From: Idiomarina tyrosinivorans | Lineage (GTDB): Bacteria; Pseudomonadota; Gammaproteobacteria; Enterobacterales; Alteromonadaceae | Length of the DNA stretch: 64,000 nt | NCBI RefSeq assembly: GCF_003987475.1 | Contig: NZ_PIQH01000009.1 | Coordinates: 62,001 to 126,000, forward strand | Direction: 5' to 3' | Shown: one piece after another, positions 17,385-27,081 of the stretch | How positions within the stretch are numbered: the first letter of the stretch is position 1 | How the letters are laid out: the number at the start of each line of letters is the position of its first letter | Notes under the pieces: model-generated | Database searches by the model: none | Told to the model about the DNA's origin: nothing | Seen by the model: the letters and a program-made list of their open reading frames with translations, nothing else | Translations under genes and position numbers: made by a program

Positions 17385-19067
17385 ATGCGCATTCTTGTTG
17401 TTGATGACCAATCTGCTAACCGACTTTTATTACAGGGCGTATTAACGAATAACGGTCATCAAGTTTGCACTGCCATCGATGGTATTGATGCGTTGGAGCG
17501 GTTCGAACAGTTTGCTCCAGACATTGTATTGTTAGACGTTATGATGCCCCGCCTTGATGGCTTAAAAACTGCACCGCGCTTGAAAGCGATGGCGGACGAT
17601 GTCCACCTACCAATCATTTTTATTACCGCATTAGATGATCAACAAACCTTATTGCAATGCCTAAAGCAGGGGGGTGATGATTTTATTGGTATGCCGTTCG
17701 AACCTATCGTGCTTGAGGCGAAGATCCAAGCGCATGCGCGGGTGCGGGAATTAAGTCAGACGCTGGCGGAAAAGAACCGTATTTTGGCTTGGCACTCAAA
17801 TCGCATGCAGCGGGAACAAAATATTGTTCGGCACATGCTGCAGAACGCTTTAGCTGACAACTGTTTGGACTTAGACGGCATTCAAACCCACGTTTCGCCG
17901 GCGAGTACCTTTAACGGCGATATATGTCTTGCCACTCCAGGGCCGTTGGGAAATCTTTACCTCTTTCTTGGGGATTTTACTGGGCACGGATTGGCACCAG
18001 CAACAGGCGCGCTGCCAGTTTCGCAGACCTTTTTTAGTATGGCTAAACGCGGTTTGTCGGTGAGCGAAATTGCGGCTGAATGTAATCAACGGTTGGTGCA
18101 GTTATTGCCTGACGATATGTTTTGTGCGGCGTTTATTATTGAACTGTCAGCCAACGGCGAACGCTTAACCGTATGGAATGGCGGTATGCCTGACGGGCTT
18201 CTTATCGACTCCGCCGGCGCGATTCAGCAACGCATTGAGTCAACTCATATGGCGCTAGGTATTCTTGACCCTGACGAGTTTGATAGTCGAGTCAGTTTTG
18301 TGCGTGTTAACGAGCAATCTACGTTGGTGTTGTTCAGTGACGGTTTATCTGAGTTAACCAATAGCGCTGGGCAAGTGCTGGGTGAAGACGGTGTGGCGCG
18401 GATTATTGCAGAGCACAGCGGTCCTTGCATGAAGCCATTGGTTGAACAGGTGAGAACTTTTAGTGGCGGTGAAAAGCAACGTGACGACCTCACTGTTGCC
18501 ATGCTCGAATGTCGCGCAACCGGTTTGCCTGTGGAACAGGTGACTGGTAAACAACAGCATCTACCGTTTGCGGTTGAAGTAACCATAAACGACGAAGAAA
18601 TTCGTTCACGAGATCCGATCTCGTCAATTATCAATGCTCTGTGCCAACTGCAAGCACTGCGATCGCACAAGTCGACCCTGTATTTGTTGATTGCCGAAAT
18701 CTATAACAATGCAGTTGACCATGGTCTATTAAATTTAGATTCCGATTTGAAAGAGGGGCGTGAGGGGTTTGAGCATTATTATGACATTCGCAAGCAGCGG
18801 CTTGAGCAACTCACCGGCGCCTCATTGAAGTTGCGGATAGATTATTATCCTCAGGAGAGTCGCCTAGAGATTTGCTTAACGGAGCTGGCTAGCGGAAATG
18901 TGCAGTTCGAACCGCTGATAGCTACTGAAAAACCGTCAAATGCTACAGATGATGCACCATACGGCCGGGGCCTGTCGTTAGTGAAAGTGTTAGCCGATGA
19001 GGTGCGTTGGGACGAGCACAACCGTTGCATGAAAATCCGCTACAAACTCAACCACCGGAGCGTTTAA
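17385..19067 (+). CDS. Response regulator with PP2C phosphatase and HATPase domains (CrsR/HsbR-like)
   Basis: This 560-residue protein combines an N-terminal receiver (1-120, Asp51 in LLDVMMP, all pocket residues present), a linker helix, a SpoIIE-type PP2C phosphatase (about 165-375, with LGDFTGHG, LFSDGLSE and RDDLTV) and a C-terminal HATPase_c serine kinase domain (about 420-555, with EIYNNAVDHG and GRGLSLVK). It can thus both dephosphorylate and phosphorylate a STAS partner, as in the CrsR type, with the receiver switching between the two. The direct fusion to the STAS gene supports that pairing. The 3' end overlaps the convergent yciH-like gene by 20 bases. Confidence 0.92.
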   Translation: MRILVVDDQSANRLLLQGVLTNNGHQVCTAIDGIDALERFEQFAPDIVLLDVMMPRLDGLKTAPRLKAMADDVHLPIIFITALDDQQTLLQCLKQGGDDFIGMPFEPIVLEAKIQAHARVRELSQTLAEKNRILAWHSNRMQREQNIVRHMLQNALADNCLDLDGIQTHVSPASTFNGDICLATPGPLGNLYLFLGDFTGHGLAPATGALPVSQTFFSMAKRGLSVSEIAAECNQRLVQLLPDDMFCAAFIIELSANGERLTVWNGGMPDGLLIDSAGAIQQRIESTHMALGILDPDEFDSRVSFVRVNEQSTLVLFSDGLSELTNSAGQVLGEDGVARIIAEHSGPCMKPLVEQVRTFSGGEKQRDDLTVAMLECRATGLPVEQVTGKQQHLPFAVEVTINDEEIRSRDPISSIINALCQLQALRSHKSTLYLLIAEIYNNAVDHGLLNLDSDLKEGREGFEHYYDIRKQRLEQLTGASLKLRIDYYPQESRLEICLTELASGNVQFEPLIATEKPSNATDDAPYGRGLSLVKVLADEVRWDEHNRCMKIRYKLNHRSV

Positions 19068-19383
19068 CCCGATAACCGTGCTGTATTAACCACGGCTCAA
19101 TAGTGTCGCGTTGATCACCTTGTAACTCGATGTTGGGGAACTTGACAGATCCACCAACACTACATAACTGTTTGAGTTTTTTGGCTATGGCTTTAAGGTC
19201 GGTTTCGCTAACTGGGATGCCTGAAACAATCGTCACTCCTTTGCCTTTACGGCCCTTTGTTTCTCGACGCAAGCGCACGAAGCCATCGGATTCAGCAATC
19301 TTTTCAGGTTCAGCCTCGGGTGCAATTTTGCCTTGGTCGGTTGAGTACACTAACTGGCTGAGTTGATCTTTCCAATCAGACAT
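19048..19383 (-). CDS. yciH: SUI1/eIF1-family translation factor YciH
   Basis: The 111-residue protein has a short acidic N-terminal tail and then a SUI1 domain (VRLRRETKGRKGKGVTIV, LKAIAKKLKQLCSVGGSVK and a C-terminal IQHGYRVKRSGG). E. coli YciH is an eIF1-like protein that affects initiation fidelity on the ribosome. I place the start at the ATG 19383-19381; an in-frame GTG nine bases upstream lies inside the preceding gene. The ATG follows the upstream stop by two bases, so the two are co-transcribed. It is convergent with the partner-switch regulator and overlaps it. Confidence 0.9.
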   Translation of the reverse strand: MSDWKDQLSQLVYSTDQGKIAPEAEPEKIAESDGFVRLRRETKGRKGKGVTIVSGIPVSETDLKAIAKKLKQLCSVGGSVKFPNIELQGDQRDTIEPWLIQHGYRVKRSGG

Positions 19384-19385
19384 TG

Positions 19386-20138
19386 TTACCACTTTTTCTT
19401 CGGCTGGAATAATTCTTCTAACTCATCTCTCTTACGGCTGGCAGCGTCACGGGCGTTGACGTCACGCAGTTCACTGGTGATTTGCTCCAGTTCATTCTCA
19501 ATCGTGGCCTTGCGTCCATTCAAGTAGTCGTCCGAGTAATCTTGGTTTTCGATGGTTTTTAGGGCTTTTTCATAATACTGGCGAGAGGAGCCAAGCATTT
19601 GACTATGGTACGCCGATTTGCCGCGACGGATGAGACTCTCTACAGTGATTTTGACTTGTAACTTCACCAGACGATGATCTTCGTTGATGAACACTTGGCT
19701 GTCCACTCGACCACGAGAATGCTCATTACGCAACGTCGAGCGCAGCCGCTTAACCGCATTGATCATGGCGATAATTTGCTTATCATTTTCTGGCAGCTCG
19801 AAGCTCTCGGTCATTAGCCCGTCATCGTCTTTCATTGCGTTCAAGCGCTCATCGTACTCTTGAATACGCTTCTTCAGGTCCTCTGATGGATTGACGCTAT
19901 ACATACCACTGAGAGCTTCACGTGCTCGGCGATGGAGAACAGTAATAAGGGCTTTACCAATGGGCAGTTGGCTGGCAACAGAAATCAAATCTTCGCAATG
20001 CTCGAGCATATTACGAAAACGGTACAAGCGTTGACGCCGTTCTATGTCTTGGCGTTGCTTGCGTTGTTGCACGGCGTTAACGATAATCGCTAGAACCACC
20101 AGTACAACAATTAGAATGATAACCGTGGTGTAAATCAT
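19386..20138 (-). CDS. Unknown membrane-anchored coiled-coil protein
   Basis: I do not recognise a named family. The 250 residues begin with one hydrophobic segment (about 3-22, isoleucine and valine rich) with almost no residues before it. A long, charged, mostly helical part follows, with heptad-like stretches around 25-45, 85-105 and 205-245, and a motif-like SLIRRGKSAYHSQMLGSSRQYYEKAL resembling a TPR helix pair near 165-195. The very basic tail ends KKKW. It is probably anchored in the inner membrane with the bulk in the cytosol. It is the upstream partner of yciH (2-base gap) and lies downstream of the histidine kinase gene on the same strand, so it may belong to that signalling operon. 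Confidence 0.8.
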   Translation of the reverse strand: MIYTTVIILIVVLVVLAIIVNAVQQRKQRQDIERRQRLYRFRNMLEHCEDLISVASQLPIGKALITVLHRRAREALSGMYSVNPSEDLKKRIQEYDERLNAMKDDDGLMTESFELPENDKQIIAMINAVKRLRSTLRNEHSRGRVDSQVFINEDHRLVKLQVKITVESLIRRGKSAYHSQMLGSSRQYYEKALKTIENQDYSDDYLNGRKATIENELEQITSELRDVNARDAASRKRDELEELFQPKKKW

Positions 20139-20190
20139 AGTTGTTATTTGTTCTCGTTATGTAGCTTATAGGTTATCCGAGATTTTCTCG

Positions 20191-20886
20191 CTAGGGTAGT
20201 GTTAGGCGGAATAGACTGCCACCGAAACACCCGTTATTTTCAAGTAAAATTTTGCCGCTGACATCATCGCGTTGGTGAACACTGGCGATCAGCTGTGCAA
20301 AAAACAGTCCCAATCCCGTTCGTGCTGCGGTTAAATCTAACTCGCCAAGAGGCTGTATAGACGACTGTAACATGTTTTCCGGATAACCGGGTCCATCGTC
20401 ATGAATTTCAATGGTTAAGCCTTTATCGGCCTTTTTAGCAACAATATGAAGTTTATCGGCGGCATAACGCATAGCATTAACCACGATATCGTTCACCAGA
20501 GTATAAATAAGGTCACGGTCAAAATACGCTGCCAGGTCGGGCTCGATATCGGTGGTTACCGTTAACTGACGCTGCTGAATGTAGACTTCGTTCTGCGCTA
20601 ACACATCTTCAATTAACTCATCAGCAAAGTTCTCTTCCATGGCTAAAGGCAGGCTGTCTGCATCGTGGCGATAGAGCGCTAGTAGCTGAATAAGCCCCAT
20701 ATTGATACGTTGCGTTTCGTAGTGCAGATGGGCGAGATCGTTGGCGACGTCTGGCTGATTGACTTGTTCTGTCAATCGTTCGATAAGTTGCAATAACATC
20801 GACAGCGAGTTTTTCATATCATGAACGCTGGACGCTAAGATAGTTGGAAAGTCTAGTTTTCGCGTTGTCATCAGGCTATGACTCAC
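20191..20886 (-). CDS. Small cytosolic sensor histidine kinase
   Basis: The 231 residues hold only the kinase core. A dimerisation helix carries the phospho-histidine in SSVHDMKNSL, then come the N box (NDIVVNAMRYA), G1 (DDGPGYP) and G2 (TGLGLFFA) of the ATP-binding domain. There is no membrane segment, PAS or GAF domain, so its input must come from a partner protein. It lies in the same cluster as the two-receiver protein and the receiver-phosphatase, which are plausible targets. The listed start is a GTG; the in-frame ATG at 20871 gives a product five residues shorter, and neither has a clear ribosome binding site. Confidence 0.88.
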   Translation of the reverse strand: MSHSLMTTRKLDFPTILASSVHDMKNSLSMLLQLIERLTEQVNQPDVANDLAHLHYETQRINMGLIQLLALYRHDADSLPLAMEENFADELIEDVLAQNEVYIQQRQLTVTTDIEPDLAAYFDRDLIYTLVNDIVVNAMRYAADKLHIVAKKADKGLTIEIHDDGPGYPENMLQSSIQPLGELDLTAARTGLGLFFAQLIASVHQRDDVSGKILLENNGCFGGSLFRLTLP

Positions 20887-20948
20887 TTTAGGTTTGTAAT
20901 AACTGCAGTCCGTGTTATATATTTTCGTAATATCGATTACCCTCGTAG

Positions 20949-21941
<993 letters not shown>

Positions 21942-21964
21942 CAGGGCAGGGAGCGAGGCTGTTA

Positions 21965-23338
21965 CTAGCATTCGATAATGTTGACAGCGAGACCGCCACG
22001 GGCGGTTTCTTTGTATTTGGTTTTCATATCGTTGCCAGTGTCCCACATGGTTTTAATGACCTTGTCCAACGATACTTTATGATCACCGCTGCCGCGCATT
22101 GCTAGTCTGGCGGCGTTAATCGCTTTTACGGCGCCCATTGCATTGCGTTCAATGCACGGCACTTGAACTAAACCACCGACCGGATCGCAGGTCAGCCCTA
22201 AGTTATGTTCCATGCCGATTTCGGCGGCATTTTCCACATTCACTGGGTTACCTCCCATGAACTCAGCCAAAGCACCGGCTGCCATGGAACAGGCCACACC
22301 TACTTCGCCTTGGCACCCCACTTCAGCACCAGAAATAGACGCATTTTTCTTGTATAAAATACCAATGGCTGCCGAGGTTAACAGAAACCGTACCACCGCT
22401 TCGTCATCCATTTTCTCGATGAACTTATCGGCATAACTCATCACTGCTGGGATAATACCGGCAGCACCGTTGGTGGGAGCGGTCACAATGCGTCCGCCAG
22501 CGGCATTTTCTTCATTTACCGCCAATGCGAATAAATCGACCCAATCCATCGCTTGCATGGGGTCGCTACTGCGCTCCATTTTTAATTTTTGGTATAGCCC
22601 TGATGCGCGTCGGCGTACTTTTAAGCCGCCTGGCAAAATACCTTCAGTGGCAATCCCACGCTGAATGCTCGCTTGCATAGTGGTCCAAATAGTTTTCAGG
22701 CCAGCGCGGATATCTTCTTCGCTACGAAAAACTTTTTCGTTTGCCAGCATCAATGAGCTGACGCGCATCCCGTGCTCTTTGCAATGCGCGAGCAATTCGG
22801 CTGCGGTATCGAATGGATAAGGGATAGGCTTTGAAGATTGCTCAATGGCTTCTTCAAGGGTCTCATCAAAGTCTGCATCACGAACAATAAAGCCGCCGCC
22901 AATAGAGTAATAAAGGTCCTCGTAGATGACCGTATCACCTTTGTATAGCCGCAGTCCCATAGCATTTGCATGCTTAGGCATGGTCTTACGACGATGGAAA
23001 ATAATCGCGCCTTCGCGTGGAAAGTGAATGGTATGCTCACCTAGCAACGCAAGTTCTTGACGGCTTTCCGTGTCTGCTAAAAACTGGTCAACTGCGTCGG
23101 TATCGACGGTTTCCGGAAGTTCACCCGCGAGTCCCAAAATGACTGCCTTTCCAGTGCCGTGGCCTTTACCGGTTTGACCCAGAGAGCCATAGAGCTCTAC
23201 CACAATCCCGTCGGCATTTGCTAAGCCGACGTTACTATCCGCTGCTTGTAAAAATTCATAGGCCGCGCGCATTGGGCCAACGGTATGCGAACTCGAAGGG
23301 CCAATACCTATTTTATAAATATCAAAAACACTGATCAT
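21965..23338 (-). CDS. sdaA: L-serine ammonia-lyase, iron-sulfur type
   Basis: This enzyme deaminates L-serine to pyruvate and ammonia using a [4Fe-4S] cluster. The 457 residues match the single-chain SdaA/SdaB type (454-455 in E. coli). The N-terminal domain reads [23 protein letters not shown]. The cluster cysteines are in [12 protein letters not shown] and in the [14 protein letters not shown] region. AGGA precedes the ATG at 23338. It is convergent with cysB. I cannot tell sdaA from sdaB by sequence alone. Confidence 0.95.
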   Translation of the reverse strand: MISVFDIYKIGIGPSSSHTVGPMRAAYEFLQAADSNVGLANADGIVVELYGSLGQTGKGHGTGKAVILGLAGELPETVDTDAVDQFLADTESRQELALLGEHTIHFPREGAIIFHRRKTMPKHANAMGLRLYKGDTVIYEDLYYSIGGGFIVRDADFDETLEEAIEQSSKPIPYPFDTAAELLAHCKEHGMRVSSLMLANEKVFRSEEDIRAGLKTIWTTMQASIQRGIATEGILPGGLKVRRRASGLYQKLKMERSSDPMQAMDWVDLFALAVNEENAAGGRIVTAPTNGAAGIIPAVMSYADKFIEKMDDEAVVRFLLTSAAIGILYKKNASISGAEVGCQGEVGVACSMAAGALAEFMGGNPVNVENAAEIGMEHNLGLTCDPVGGLVQVPCIERNAMGAVKAINAARLAMRGSGDHKVSLDKVIKTMWDTGNDMKTKYKETARGGLAVNIIEC

Positions 23339-23426
23339 AACTGCGTCCTACTTATCGTGATCCTAATAGCGGCTATTGTCTCATACTAGTCATGGGGGCT
23401 GGCAAGTCCGATCTCATCGCTGAGGC

Positions 23427-24032
23427 TCAATTCAACCAATTATTTCGACGTTGGTGTTCTGGACTGATGTGATCAGCGAGCTCTCGAATAATACCGGCCG
23501 TTGCGCCCCAAATATTACGCTGTTGGTACGGAATAAAATAGACGCGGTCGTAAATAAATTTTTGCAGCCGGTAGGCGTAATGATTATGTTGCCGCAACAC
23601 CTCCTGCAGTGACACTTCAAAAATTTCGGCGACTTCGCTTGGCTCTGCGACAAAGGGTTGCTGCGGATTAATAAACGCCACAAAAGGGCGAATACGGAAG
23701 TGGCTCAGCACCGGGTAATCTTGTAATTGGCCAATAACTTCTATCTGCTCTCTGGGTAGGCCAATTTCTTCTTCGGTTTCACGCAGGGCAGTATTCAGCA
23801 AGTTTTTATCGGTGCTGTCATAACGCCCCCCTGGAAAGCTGATTTGCCCTGCATGGTTGCGCAAATGACGTGAGCGCTTGGTGAGCACCAAATACAGACC
23901 ATCGCGGCGTTCGACAATGGGAATAAGTACCGCCGCAGGGCGTAACCGCTGCGCTAACTTAGTATCTACCGGGCGCTGCACCGCCGGTGCTTTGTGAAGC
24001 AAAAAACGTCGCAGAAAAGTGGCTTTATCCAT
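23427..24032 (-). CDS. nudL: NUDIX hydrolase, CoA pyrophosphatase type
   Basis: The 201-residue protein has the NudL signature: LVLTKRSRHLRNHAGQISFPGG runs into a Nudix box ending ALRETEEEIGL. Residues in the box fit the CoA pyrophosphatase subfamily, in which the first glutamate of the general Nudix pattern is replaced by aspartate. The predicted activity is cleavage of coenzyme A derivatives to 3'-phospho-AMP and phosphopantetheine. Its ATG (24032) lies inside the end of pabB (8-base overlap), so the two genes are coupled, as in many gammaproteobacteria. Confidence 0.9.
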   Translation of the reverse strand: MDKATFLRRFLLHKAPAVQRPVDTKLAQRLRPAAVLIPIVERRDGLYLVLTKRSRHLRNHAGQISFPGGRYDSTDKNLLNTALRETEEEIGLPREQIEVIGQLQDYPVLSHFRIRPFVAFINPQQPFVAEPSEVAEIFEVSLQEVLRQHNHYAYRLQKFIYDRVYFIPYQQRNIWGATAGIIRELADHISPEHQRRNNWLN

Positions 24033-25506
24033 GTTCGGGGTTCAACCTTGGCAAGATGCGACTGACCTTATCAAAGGTCTCTTGGTATTCATCCTCGCCG
24101 ATAGAATCTGCGACCAGACCACCACCGGCCCAGCAATAAAGCGTGCCCTGTTCGGCTAACAATGTGCGAATTGTGATACTGCTATCCATTTGCCCATGCT
24201 GGGAAAAATACGCCACGCTGCCGCAATAGATATTGCGCCGATGCGGTTCGAGCTCTTCAATAATTTGCATCGCGCGAATTTTTGGCGCGCCGGTAATTGA
24301 GCCGCCTGGGAAAGCACCGGCAAAAAGCGGTAAGGCATCTTCTCGGCGGGCAAGTGTCCCGGTCACCGTGGTAACCAGATGGTGCACTGAAGGGAAGCTT
24401 TCTATGGCAAAGAGTTCAGGGACTTTCACTGAATGTGGCAGACACACCTTACTCAAGTCGTTGCGCAGTAAATCAACAATCATCAAGTTTTCCGCACGGT
24501 CCTTAGGCGAGGCCGCTAGTTCGGCCTTTGCTGCATTATCTTGCTGTGGATCAGGGTAGCGTGGACGAGTGCCTTTTATCGGTTTGGTTTGCACTTCTCC
24601 GGCAGCCGTTGCGGCGAGAAAGCGCTCAGGAGAGATACTTAACACCGCGCTTTGTGGTAACCGAAAAAATGCCGAAAACGGTGCTTTATTGTGCTCTCGC
24701 AGATTGCGGTAAGCGAGCCATTCGCTGCCTTGATATTGCGCGCTAAACCGCTGCGCCAAATTAATTTGGTAACAATCACCAGCGTGCAAGTATTCTTGGA
24801 CCCGTTGAAAGCGCTGTAAATACTGTGTCTTACTGAGGTTACTTTGCCAGGCACTGGTCACTTGGAACTTTTGTGAAGCAGGTTGTGGCGATTGTTGCCA
24901 CTGTTGTGCTTGCTGTTGCCATTGTTCGGCGGGCGCCAACAGCCAGTATTGATGTTGCTGATTGTCATAGAGCAATGCTTGGCGATAACCGCAAAGCACT
25001 AAGTCAGGCGTCTGGTAACGTTCGCTAATATGTGCCGGTAAGACTTCTAACTGGCGTCCGTAGTCATAGCCAATAATACCCGCCGCGCCACCTTGAAAAG
25101 GCAGCTCCTCAGGGCCTTGGTAGTCTCCGCTTAGCTCAATCAACTGCTGCGCCAAAGCAAATGCCTCGCTGGCTTTAGTGGTGGTCGGCACGGCCTCGGT
25201 TAATTCGTTCTGATCAGCGTGCAAGGTTAACTTTTCTGCGCGGCATTCGAGCACCCACCAAGGCTGGGTGAGGATCATCGAATAGCGGCTGTTCGGGTGC
25301 TGGTCGCTCGCTGAATCCAAGAACAATGCATACGGTTGGTGTTCACAGCGTTGGAATAATTGCTCCGGGCTAGCATCCAACGTTAATTTTTGCGCAAGCA
25401 AATGAGGGCGCTTGGACACGCAAGGTTCTCCTACTAACTGATTATTCTCAGCGACAGAATACCATAGCTTTGCGAACTGGTCAGGGACAGTCGAAAACGC
25501 TATCAT
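24025..25506 (-). CDS. pabB: Aminodeoxychorismate synthase component I
   Basis: PabB adds ammonia, supplied by PabA, to chorismate on the path to p-aminobenzoate and folate. The start MIAFSTVPDQ at 25506 gives 493 residues. An upstream ATG at 25539 would add 11 and leave only 12 bases to the divergent fumarase gene, so I prefer the later one, with moderate certainty. Chorismate-binding motifs are clear: SPERFLA, TKPIKGTRPR with the active lysine, DRAENLMIVDLLRNDL, FPGGSITGAPK and the C-terminal GGGLVADS. The N-terminal part is longer than in E. coli (453). It is followed by, and overlaps, the NUDIX gene. Confidence 0.93.
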   Translation of the reverse strand: MIAFSTVPDQFAKLWYSVAENNQLVGEPCVSKRPHLLAQKLTLDASPEQLFQRCEHQPYALFLDSASDQHPNSRYSMILTQPWWVLECRAEKLTLHADQNELTEAVPTTTKASEAFALAQQLIELSGDYQGPEELPFQGGAAGIIGYDYGRQLEVLPAHISERYQTPDLVLCGYRQALLYDNQQHQYWLLAPAEQWQQQAQQWQQSPQPASQKFQVTSAWQSNLSKTQYLQRFQRVQEYLHAGDCYQINLAQRFSAQYQGSEWLAYRNLREHNKAPFSAFFRLPQSAVLSISPERFLAATAAGEVQTKPIKGTRPRYPDPQQDNAAKAELAASPKDRAENLMIVDLLRNDLSKVCLPHSVKVPELFAIESFPSVHHLVTTVTGTLARREDALPLFAGAFPGGSITGAPKIRAMQIIEELEPHRRNIYCGSVAYFSQHGQMDSSITIRTLLAEQGTLYCWAGGGLVADSIGEDEYQETFDKVSRILPRLNPEHG

Positions 25507-25551
25507 AAGGCATCTTTTTGTTGCCCTATTTATGACCATTCAGAGGTAGTC

Positions 25552-27081
25552 ATGAGCGTTATTCGCCAAGCTGATTTTATTGAAAGCATCGCTGATGCCT
25601 TGCAGTACATTTCTTATTACCATCCGTTGGACTTTATCCAAGCGCTAGAAAAAGCCTACGAAAAAGAACAAAGTGATGCGGCTAAAAATGCCATTGCTCA
25701 GGTGCTGACCAATAGTCGTATGTCAGCGCAGGGACACCGTCCACTGTGCCAAGATACCGGGATTGTTACCTGCTTTGTAAAAGTGGGAATGGACGTGCAA
25801 TGGGACAAAACCGACATGACCGTGCAGCAGATGGTGGATGAAGGTACACGCCGTGCCTACACCAACGCTGACAATCCGTTGCGGGCTTCAATCGTAGCCG
25901 ACCCCGCGGGAGCACGAAAAAATACCAAAGATAATGCACCGGCAGTGGTGCACTTAGATATGATCGCTGGCGACAAAATCGAAGTGATGATTGCGGCGAA
26001 AGGCGGTGGTTCAGAGAACAAGTCAAAGATGGTAATGCTGAACCCAAGCGACTCTATTGCTGATTGGGTGGTCGAAACGATGCCGAAACTCGGCGCTGGC
26101 TGGTGTCCGCCGGGAATGTTAGGTATTGGTATTGGCGGTACCGCTGAAAAATCCGCGGTGTTGGCAAAAGAATCGTTGATGGAGTCGGTCGACATTCACG
26201 AACTCATTGAGCGTGGACCGCAGAATGCCGAAGAAGCATTACGGCTAGAAATTTTTGAGCGGGTTAACGCGTTAGGTATTGGGGCACAAGGGCTTGGCGG
26301 CTTGACCACCGTGCTGGATGTGAAAATTAAATCGCTGCCGACGCATGCGGCGTCGAAACCGGTAACCTTGATTCCAAACTGTGCGGCGACACGTCATGCG
26401 CACTTCACCCTGGATGGCAGTGGTCCGGCGCAATTAACCCCACCAAAGCTGGAAGATTGGCCACAAGTCACGTTCGAGTTGGGTGATGATGCCCGTCGGG
26501 TGAATTTAGATGAAGTCACCAAAGCCGATGTGCAAGATTGGAAAATGGGCGAAACCGTGCTGCTTTCGGGTAAGTTGCTGACCGGTCGAGATGCCGCGCA
26601 TAAGCGCATTAAAGAGATGCTCGAGCGTGGTGAAGAGCTTCCGGTAGACTTTAATAACCGCTTTATTTACTACGTCGGGCCCGTGGACCCGGTGGGCGAT
26701 GAAGTCGTTGGTCCGGCTGGCCCAACAACTTCAACCCGGATGGACAAGTTCACTGACATGATGTTGGAAAAAGCCGGCATTACCGGAATGATCGGTAAAG
26801 CAGAACGCGGTCCAGAAACCGTAGAGAGCATTCGCCAACATAAAGCGGTTTACCTAATGGCCGTGGGTGGTGCCGCTTATCTGGTATCTAAAGCGATCAA
26901 AAAAGCACGCGTTGTGGCGTTCGAAGACCTTGGGATGGAAGCCATTTATGAGTTTGAAGTGGAAGACATGCCAGTGACCGTGGCTGTGGATAGCGACGGG
27001 CAGAACGCGCATAGCCAAGGGCCAGCGATTTGGAAAGCAAAAATTGCTGATTTAGATCGTTCATTAGCAGGACAGAAATAA
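25552..27081 (+). CDS. fumA: Class I fumarate hydratase
   Basis: This oxygen-sensitive [4Fe-4S] fumarase interconverts fumarate and malate. The 509 residues comprise an N-terminal alpha domain with LCQDTG, which carries a cluster cysteine, and GGGSENKSKM, and a C-terminal beta domain with NCAATRHAHF, GPTTSTRMDKF and DLGMEAIYEF. The class I single-chain form is clear; whether it corresponds to FumA or FumB is not. AGAGGT lies just before the ATG. The stop overlaps the rmuC start (TAATG), so both are in one transcript. It is divergent from pabB. Confidence 0.95.
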   Translation: MSVIRQADFIESIADALQYISYYHPLDFIQALEKAYEKEQSDAAKNAIAQVLTNSRMSAQGHRPLCQDTGIVTCFVKVGMDVQWDKTDMTVQQMVDEGTRRAYTNADNPLRASIVADPAGARKNTKDNAPAVVHLDMIAGDKIEVMIAAKGGGSENKSKMVMLNPSDSIADWVVETMPKLGAGWCPPGMLGIGIGGTAEKSAVLAKESLMESVDIHELIERGPQNAEEALRLEIFERVNALGIGAQGLGGLTTVLDVKIKSLPTHAASKPVTLIPNCAATRHAHFTLDGSGPAQLTPPKLEDWPQVTFELGDDARRVNLDEVTKADVQDWKMGETVLLSGKLLTGRDAAHKRIKEMLERGEELPVDFNNRFIYYVGPVDPVGDEVVGPAGPTTSTRMDKFTDMMLEKAGITGMIGKAERGPETVESIRQHKAVYLMAVGGAAYLVSKAIKKARVVAFEDLGMEAIYEFEVEDMPVTVAVDSDGQNAHSQGPAIWKAKIADLDRSLAGQK

